From the NCBI GenBank assembly GCA_021775835.1, contig JAJFHC010000100.1:1-19096 (forward strand): a stretch of 19,096 nucleotides of DNA. The letters run 5' to 3'. Below the pieces are notes generated by a model that did no database searches, was not told the DNA's origin, and was given only the letters and a program-made list of their open reading frames with translations. Each line of letters starts with the position of its first letter. Within the stretch, counting starts at the first letter, position 1. The DNA is from Hyphomicrobiales bacterium (lineage in GTDB: Bacteria > Pseudomonadota > Alphaproteobacteria > Rhizobiales > JAJFHC01). The translations under genes were made by a program, and so were the position numbers. This document shows positions 14,901 through 19,096 of the stretch, piece after piece.

Positions 14901-15872
14901 ATGTCTTCCCAGACGCATCCAGACAGCAATCAACTGCCGGTCATCGACATATCCGGACTGGCCGAAGGATGCCAAGCGAGCCTTCAGGCGGTCGCCCGCC
15001 AGATCCGCGATGCGACGGACTTGAGCGGGTTTTTCTACGTCAGTGGACACGGCATATCCGACGGCACGATCGCCAACCTGCGCTCTGCAAGCCGTCAGTT
15101 CTTCGCGTTGGGCGATGAACAGAAGCGCAAGATCGCGATCAATCAGGTCAATCGAGGATATCTGGGGTCCGGTGAGGCGAGGATGAAGGGCGCCGAGTAT
15201 ACCGATCTGAAGGAGGTTTATTTCTGGGGCCGTGAGTTGAGCCCCGATGACCCTGACCTGCTGGCCGGTGTCGCCATGTGCGGGCCCAATCAGTGGCCTG
15301 ACGAGCCGGGTAATTTCCACGCCTGCGTCATGGCATACAATGATGCCCTGCAAAGAGCTGGAGACCAAGTCCTCCGTGCAATCGCTGTAAGTCTGGGATC
15401 GGCACCGGAGTTCTTCGAACCGTTTTATCGCCGTTCCATGCTGCGCGGTCAGCTCATCCACTATCCGGCTCCGCCGCCCGATGCGCCGTCTGGCCAGTTC
15501 GGCGTCGCACCCCATTCGGACTTTGGGTGCATCACGCTGTTGCTCCAGGAGACCGCCGGGCTTGAGGTCCTTGCCCGCAGCGGCGAGTGGATTGCGGCGC
15601 CACCGCTGCCCGGCACCCTGGTGGTCAACATCGGCGATCTGCTGGAGCGCTGGAGCAATCTGCATTTGCCATCGACGCGCCACAGGGTTCGCAACACGAC
15701 CGGTGACGGCCGTTACTCTATTGCCATGTTTTATGATCCAAGTCCGCGCGCCATCGTCGATCCCCGTGCCCTGTGCCCCGCCGAAGAGCCAAAATTTGAA
15801 CCGATTGAATCGGCCGACTACATCCTCGACCGCAACAAGGCGTCGTTCGCGCATTTCGAGAAAGAAGCCTGA
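14901..15872 (+). CDS. Isopenicillin-N-synthase-type 2-oxoglutarate/Fe(II) oxygenase
   Basis: The 323-residue enzyme has both family halves. The N-terminal DIOX_N-like segment is QLPVIDISGL...SGFFYVSGHGISDGTIANLRSASRQFFALGDEQKRK. The C-terminal double-stranded beta-helix contains iron ligands His205 and Asp207 (APHSDFGCITLLLQ) and His261 (STRHRVRN), plus the 2-oxoglutarate-binding RYSIAMF (Arg271, Ser273). All catalytic residues are present, so it should be active. Known bacterial relatives hydroxylate, desaturate or cyclise small molecules and include ethylene-forming-type enzymes; the substrate here is unknown. ATG 14901 follows GGAG at 14890-14893; the longer frame from 14835 lacks a site. 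It is a single gene, and the 171 bases upstream, shared with the divergent DMT pseudogene, show no clear promoter. Confidence 0.93.
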   Translation: MSSQTHPDSNQLPVIDISGLAEGCQASLQAVARQIRDATDLSGFFYVSGHGISDGTIANLRSASRQFFALGDEQKRKIAINQVNRGYLGSGEARMKGAEYTDLKEVYFWGRELSPDDPDLLAGVAMCGPNQWPDEPGNFHACVMAYNDALQRAGDQVLRAIAVSLGSAPEFFEPFYRRSMLRGQLIHYPAPPPDAPSGQFGVAPHSDFGCITLLLQETAGLEVLARSGEWIAAPPLPGTLVVNIGDLLERWSNLHLPSTRHRVRNTTGDGRYSIAMFYDPSPRAIVDPRALCPAEEPKFEPIESADYILDRNKASFAHFEKEA

Positions 15873-15969
15873 GCACCACCTCCCGTATCCCGCTCCAAAA
15901 TTTATCTAGAGGGGAAGGGAGCAATGCTTAACGGAAATTAACCATGTTTTGGATCTCCGGCACCCGGTC

Positions 15970-15998
15970 TTCACGGTTTGCCTAGTCTGTTGTATAAT
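15970..15998 (+). promoter_or_regulatory. Predicted sigma-70 promoter of the membrane-anchored protein gene
   Basis: TTCACG (15970-15975) and a perfect TATAAT (15993-15998) are separated by 17 bases, giving a predicted start near 16005 and a leader of about 46 bases before ATG 16051. The strong -10 and correct spacing make this the most convincing promoter in the window after the sit promoter. Confidence 0.55.
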
Positions 15999-16050
15999 TG
16001 CACAGTGGCGTATGGGTTGGCCTTTCGCGGGGGTGACGTCGGGGTACAGT

Positions 16051-17229
16051 ATGAGTACGACAATATTCTTTGCGTTTGTTACCTGTGTGGCCTCCGTGCT
16101 GCTCTGGGGCGCATACATGTGGTGGCGCTATCGCTGGTGTGAACCGGCAAGCGCTGAACCGGACTCCCGTACCGATTTTTCCGACGTCGAAATTCCCGAA
16201 CTCCACTTTTCCGATGATGGCAGGCGGGAACCGGCAGGTCTTGGTGATGAGCCGGAACTGACACCGCGCATTCGCTTCAAGGACCCCCTTGACAGCGACC
16301 CCCATTTCAACGTTGCCCATCGCCCAAACCCGAATTCGAAACCGAAACAGGAAAAACCTCCTTCTTCCCGAAAGAAGGTCGGTCCGCGCAAGTACTCGTT
16401 TGGTGTTTCTCCGAAGGACGAGGCCCCCTCCAAATCCAAACGGGTTGACGCCGACGCACACAAGACTCCCCAAGAAGGTCAGAAGGCACGCAAGCCCTTG
16501 CGTCAGGAGCCAGACGACATTGATGACACATCGCGTGCCTGGCCGCCGGTGCCGGATTTGCCGCGTCCTCCGGAGAAAAAAGTAGCGAAAGTCCCGACGC
16601 CCCGAAAAGTCCCGGCATCCTACAAAGTCCCGGCATCTCATAATGCTCCGGCGCCAAAAAGAGCCCTTGAGGCAGGGCCGCCTGCCAAACGTCCCGCCAG
16701 GCCTGTGCCCCCGACTGCCGTAAGCGCCGTGCCTGCGGAAGGCGCAAGCCCACCCCCCAGGCGCGGGCAGAATCTGAGACAGATTCTGGAGCCCCTCGGC
16801 GGCAAGCGGGGCAGCATCACGGTAGGTCAGCAGATTGTCGTGCGTTCCTTGCTAGGCCGTCCGGCGCCGGAATGGATGTCGGACACTCAGGCTGCAACGT
16901 TGCTGAGTGTTCGTTTTTGTTGCGAGCACCTTCTGGCCGGTGTGATGGGGGGGTATGGTGACACAGACGTTGATCCCATTGTCTTGCGGCGGCTGACTGT
17001 TCTCGTTGTCGCCGACAAACAAGCCCGCGAACAGGTGGTACAGTGGGACGCGCAGCGGACGCTCAATTCGGACGGCAATCCGGTTTTCCGTCAACGGGAT
17101 CCGAAAACCGTGAGAATGATAGAGCGGCTTGCCCGCAGGCTTCTCGATGAAGGAAATCCCGATGTTGGTCCCGGTTCACCGTCTCCCGGCGGGCCCGGGT
17201 CTGTCTCTGCATCCGGCAGCGTTTTGTAA
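16051..17229 (+). CDS. Unknown membrane-anchored protein with disordered linker
   Basis: I do not recognise this 392-residue protein. One N-terminal membrane helix (about residues 4-24, TIFFAFVTCVASVLLWGAYMWW) is followed by RYR, suggesting the rest faces the cytoplasm. Residues 30-235 are acidic at first, then rich in Pro, Lys and Arg, and probably disordered. Residues 180-203 are hexad repeats (KVPTPR, KVPASY, KVPASH, NAPAPK) encoded by 18-bp tandem repeats. A compact mostly helical domain (about 237-370, NLRQILEPLGG...VRMIERLARRLLDE) and a Gly/Pro/Ser tail follow. The layout recalls envelope or division scaffold proteins, but no homologous domain is evident. ATG 16051 follows GGGG and begins the membrane helix; a TTG at 15949 is less likely because it lies upstream of the promoter-like sequence. 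The gene is monocistronic. Confidence 0.8.
   Translation: MSTTIFFAFVTCVASVLLWGAYMWWRYRWCEPASAEPDSRTDFSDVEIPELHFSDDGRREPAGLGDEPELTPRIRFKDPLDSDPHFNVAHRPNPNSKPKQEKPPSSRKKVGPRKYSFGVSPKDEAPSKSKRVDADAHKTPQEGQKARKPLRQEPDDIDDTSRAWPPVPDLPRPPEKKVAKVPTPRKVPASYKVPASHNAPAPKRALEAGPPAKRPARPVPPTAVSAVPAEGASPPPRRGQNLRQILEPLGGKRGSITVGQQIVVRSLLGRPAPEWMSDTQAATLLSVRFCCEHLLAGVMGGYGDTDVDPIVLRRLTVLVVADKQAREQVVQWDAQRTLNSDGNPVFRQRDPKTVRMIERLARRLLDEGNPDVGPGSPSPGGPGSVSASGSVL
16588..16659 (+). repeat. 18-bp tandem repeat, four units, in-frame
   Basis: Units start at 16588, 16606, 16624 and 16642. The second and third share AAAGTCCCGGCATC exactly; the first begins AAAGTCCCGACGCC, and the fourth is diverged. Each encodes six residues (K-V-P-x-x-x type). 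An 18-bp period keeps the frame, so unit number could vary between strains without breaking the protein. Confidence 0.8.
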
Positions 17230-17259
17230 GACCGGCTGATGCGGTAACCTCGCCTTGCG

Positions 17260-18489
17260 TTACACCATGGCAATGACGTCGATCTCGATCACCATGTCCT
17301 CATAAGCCAGATAAGGCACGGGCACGCCGGTGGAAACCGGCCAGGGCTCGCGGTAGTAATCCGACCGGATCGCAACATTCTGGTGGAACAGGTCGGCACC
17401 CGTGGCGCCTGCATAGAATGTATTGACCCGCATGATATGTTCCGGCCCCAGGCCGAGTTCGGCCAGGACCTTATCGATATTCTGCATGGCTGTGTGGGTC
17501 TGGGCCGCCATGTTGCCCGGGTCGATCACGTCTGCATCTGCAGTGAGGGAGACCTGTCCGCCAAGAAAGATCATGTCGCCGACCTGCAGCCCGTGTCGGT
17601 AGGGCAGGTGAACCGGCCAGTCCCAGTGATCGGTCGGCCACACGCCGCGTCGCGGCAGCCGTGATCCGTCGAGCCCGCGCATGGCAAAAACGTCCGAGCG
17701 CACCATGAGCCCGTCCTGAGCCAGCCGGCGGACGGATATGCCGGTGGCGGCCGGCCCTGGCTCCTTGTAGAAGCCCGCCCGCACGAGGGCTGCTTCTTTC
17801 CAGTCTTCCATGACGCCCGGTTCCACATTGAAGACATTGGCCTTGACCGCATCGTGCAAGTCCGCACCGAGTTGTCGCAGGAGCCGGTCGAGTTTGCCCA
17901 GCGTCACCCGACTCTGGTCGACCAGCTTGTGGGGAAACGCGATGCCATCGCCGGCCAGGGCGGTCTGGGCGCTGGTGAAAATCATCTCGCCACACCGCAA
18001 GCCCTGACTGAACGCTGCAGGCAACGTTGCACCATCGGGAATCCAGGCGGCGGTGCGCGCCAATCGCTCGCCATTGTGTCCGCGCATGGCAATGCCTTCG
18101 ATTTCGATCAGCATGTCCTCGTAGACGAGTCCGTCAAGCGGTACCAGCGAGACCGTCGGGCCCGGGCGTCCGTCTGAAGGTATGGTCGCCGCCATGGCGT
18201 CGAGAATCTGACATTCGTCCACGTCGTGGTCGCCCAGAACGTAAAATGCCCGCAGACTGACAAGGTCGCTCATCTCTGCGTTGAGTCCCTTGAGGACGCG
18301 GTCCACCCCCTCCATGCAGATGCGGGTCTGGGCGTCGAGGTCGCCGGGTCTGGTCGGACGGATGTCGTCGTCAAGATCCACCTGTCCGCCGACAAACAGC
18401 ATCTCGCCGCAGGCCAGTCCATGACTGTGCCTGATCGGCACCCCGATCGAGAAGTGATCTTGCGGGTGATAGCGCCGGCGTGGAAGCAT
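17260..18489 (-). CDS. Triple RidA/YjgF-like domain protein (second copy)
   Basis: The 409-residue product is three RidA-like modules in tandem: about 14-136 (GEMLFVGGQVDLDDD...DMLIEIEGIAMRG), 150-271 (GEMIFTSAQTALAGDG...LMVRSDVFAMRG) and 288-408 (GDMIFLGGQVSLTADAD...DMVIEIDVIAM). Modules one and three keep the VGGQV/LGGQV strand and the terminal IEIxxIAM strand typical of RidA. The substrate-site arginine of classical imine deaminases is absent: the motifs read GPTVSLVPL, GPAATGISV and WPVSTGVPV. This suggests Rid4-7-type proteins or binding rather than deamination. ATG 18489 follows AGAGGA with ideal spacing. Compared with the copy at 7279-8385, all three modules are well preserved. A small secreted-protein gene lies 40 bases upstream in the same direction and may be co-transcribed. 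Confidence 0.9.
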   Translation of the reverse strand: MLPRRRYHPQDHFSIGVPIRHSHGLACGEMLFVGGQVDLDDDIRPTRPGDLDAQTRICMEGVDRVLKGLNAEMSDLVSLRAFYVLGDHDVDECQILDAMAATIPSDGRPGPTVSLVPLDGLVYEDMLIEIEGIAMRGHNGERLARTAAWIPDGATLPAAFSQGLRCGEMIFTSAQTALAGDGIAFPHKLVDQSRVTLGKLDRLLRQLGADLHDAVKANVFNVEPGVMEDWKEAALVRAGFYKEPGPAATGISVRRLAQDGLMVRSDVFAMRGLDGSRLPRRGVWPTDHWDWPVHLPYRHGLQVGDMIFLGGQVSLTADADVIDPGNMAAQTHTAMQNIDKVLAELGLGPEHIMRVNTFYAGATGADLFHQNVAIRSDYYREPWPVSTGVPVPYLAYEDMVIEIDVIAMV

Positions 18490-18529
18490 TGTGAATTCCT
18501 CTAGGTCCGGTTCATGTTCGCATCAATGG

Positions 18530-18835
18530 TCACTGGCATTGTTGCGGCACGGTGACCATGAACATGCCGAGCTGGGCCATTTCATCGGGTTTCATGGCAC
18601 CCTGCAGCCTGGTCGCCTCGCTTGGGTCCTTCTTTACGGCGGCGATCAGCCAGCCGCGCTGGTTCTCGTTGAACTCCTTCATTGCCCGGTCCGCCAGGCA
18701 GCCGCAACTGCTGGCGGGCAGGAAGGCTTGTGTCTTGCAAGCGGCTTCGATGTCGTCGCGCTCATCCGCCATGACCGGCCCGGCCATCAGCAATGCGGCG
18801 ATCACGGCGCCACCCAGAAACCCCATAGCTTTCAT
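18530..18835 (-). CDS. Small exported protein with four cysteines
   Basis: The 101-residue protein begins with a clear signal peptide (MKAMGFLGGAVIAALLMAGPVMA, likely cut before DERD). That leaves a mature domain of about 78 residues with Cys33, Cys44, Cys46 and Cys100. The spacing (C-x10-C-x-C and a terminal C) suggests two disulfides in the periplasm rather than haem, as no CxxCH is present. The rest is helical and charged (ADRAMKEFNENQRGWLIAAVKKDPSEATRL). I do not recognise the family. GGGAGAG upstream supports ATG 18835. It precedes the second triple-RidA gene by 40 bases on the same strand, so the two may share a transcript. Confidence 0.8.
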   Translation of the reverse strand: MKAMGFLGGAVIAALLMAGPVMADERDDIEAACKTQAFLPASSCGCLADRAMKEFNENQRGWLIAAVKKDPSEATRLQGAMKPDEMAQLGMFMVTVPQQCQ

Positions 18836-18964
18836 TGTTTTCTCTCCCTGAATTCAGTCAGCCCACCAGGGGGCTCACGGATGATACTGAAACTACGCGA
18901 ACGGTCAAACCCGGAGCGAGAACACATATACGCGGAGCCAAGAAGTGATGACCTGTAGCTTGAT

Positions 18965-18986
18965 GACCGTGAACGTGTTCGTGGTC
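18965..18986. promoter_or_regulatory. Imperfect 22-bp palindrome GACC-GT-GAAC-GT-GTTC-GT-GGTC
   Basis: GACC and GAAC blocks are mirrored as GTTC and GGTC, with mismatches only in the GT/GT spacers and at the centre. It lies between the exported-protein gene (start 18835) and the gene that seems to end at 19007. It has no T-run, so it is more like a protein-binding site than an intrinsic terminator. Its role is unproven. Confidence 0.4.
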
Positions 18987-19006
18987 CGCGCCGAAAAAGT
19001 GATTGC

Positions 19007-19096
19007 TCAGATTTTGGTTTTATCCGGCACAAATGTTGCGACAGATGCCAGGAAACTTGCACCGCCTGCAATATCAGCTTCCATGGCGGTCTGTGC
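19007..19096 (-). CDS. C-terminal tail of an unknown gene running off the window
   Basis: On the minus strand an open frame enters from the right edge and ends at TGA (complement of 19007-19009), giving 29 residues: AQTAMEADIAGGASFLASVA and then TFVPDKTKI. The composition looks like real protein, and the position behind an otherwise empty stretch (18836-19006) fits a gene end. Too little is present to name it, and chance cannot be excluded at this length. Confidence 0.4.
   Translation of the reverse strand, partial: AQTAMEADIAGGASFLASVATFVPDKTKI

Noticed and set aside
14862..15854. 330-codon minus-strand frame opposite the 2-oxoglutarate oxygenase gene
   Set aside because: The oxygenase on the plus strand has all catalytic motifs; the antisense product shows none and has no ribosome site.
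16051..17229. ZipA division protein
   Set aside because: Only the overall layout is similar. The C-terminal domain does not show ZipA features, and ZipA is a gammaproteobacterial protein.
18832..19071. 79-codon minus-strand frame across the right-hand intergenic region
   Set aside because: The composition is Ser/Arg-rich without motifs, it overlaps the better-looking gene tail ending at 19007, and it runs into the exported protein's ribosome site.

Overview
The window looks like a piece of an alphaproteobacterial chromosome, possibly from a marine or soil Hyphomicrobiales-type organism. This is inferred from the GC-rich coding sequence, ATGA-coupled operons, a Fur/Mur-type site in front of a sitABCD-like manganese/iron transporter, and an FNR-type site in front of a universal stress protein gene. 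I cannot name the species. There are no rRNA or tRNA genes, CRISPR arrays, insertion sequences or phage genes that I can see, and no gene-free stretch longer than about 200 bases.

Layout: (1) 1-1013 holds a perfect 19-bp inverted repeat and a DehI-family haloacid dehalogenase homologue. (2) 1049-3568 holds a LysR regulator divergent from a TauE/SafE-type anion exporter, followed by a DMT/EamA transporter that lacks its first membrane segment and carries a one-base frameshift. (3) 3591-7109 (minus) is a four-gene operon, sitA-sitB-sitC-sitD in order of transcription, with every junction a 4-base overlap. A TTGACA -35 element lies under a Fur-box-like sequence upstream. (4) 7279-10023 holds a protein with three RidA-like modules, a universal stress protein behind a perfect TTGAT-N4-ATCAA box, and a YdjM-like membrane hydrolase. 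(5) 10118-13744 (plus) is a tight operon of two paralogous QueG-like double [4Fe-4S] proteins, a 103-residue unknown protein and an acyl-CoA synthetase-like enzyme. (6) 13809-14729 (minus) is a second DMT/EamA transporter, interrupted by one in-frame amber codon. (7) 14901-15872 encodes an isopenicillin-N-synthase-type 2-oxoglutarate/Fe(II) oxygenase. (8) 16051-17229 encodes an unknown membrane-anchored protein with a disordered linker containing 18-bp tandem repeats. (9) 17260-18835 (minus) holds a second triple-RidA protein and a small exported cysteine protein. (10) The right edge appears to hold the C-terminal tail of another minus-strand gene.

The best candidate for an undescribed system is the 10118-13744 operon. 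It encodes two related iron-sulfur proteins whose eight QueG-type cluster cysteines are conserved but unusually spaced, plus a small unknown protein and a CoA ligase-like enzyme with a variant P-loop. A redox step on a CoA-activated acid is a reasonable guess, not a demonstrated function. The second notable theme is the pair of triple-RidA proteins, apparently single-chain versions of a normally trimeric fold, all of whose modules seem to lack the catalytic arginine of classical RidA.
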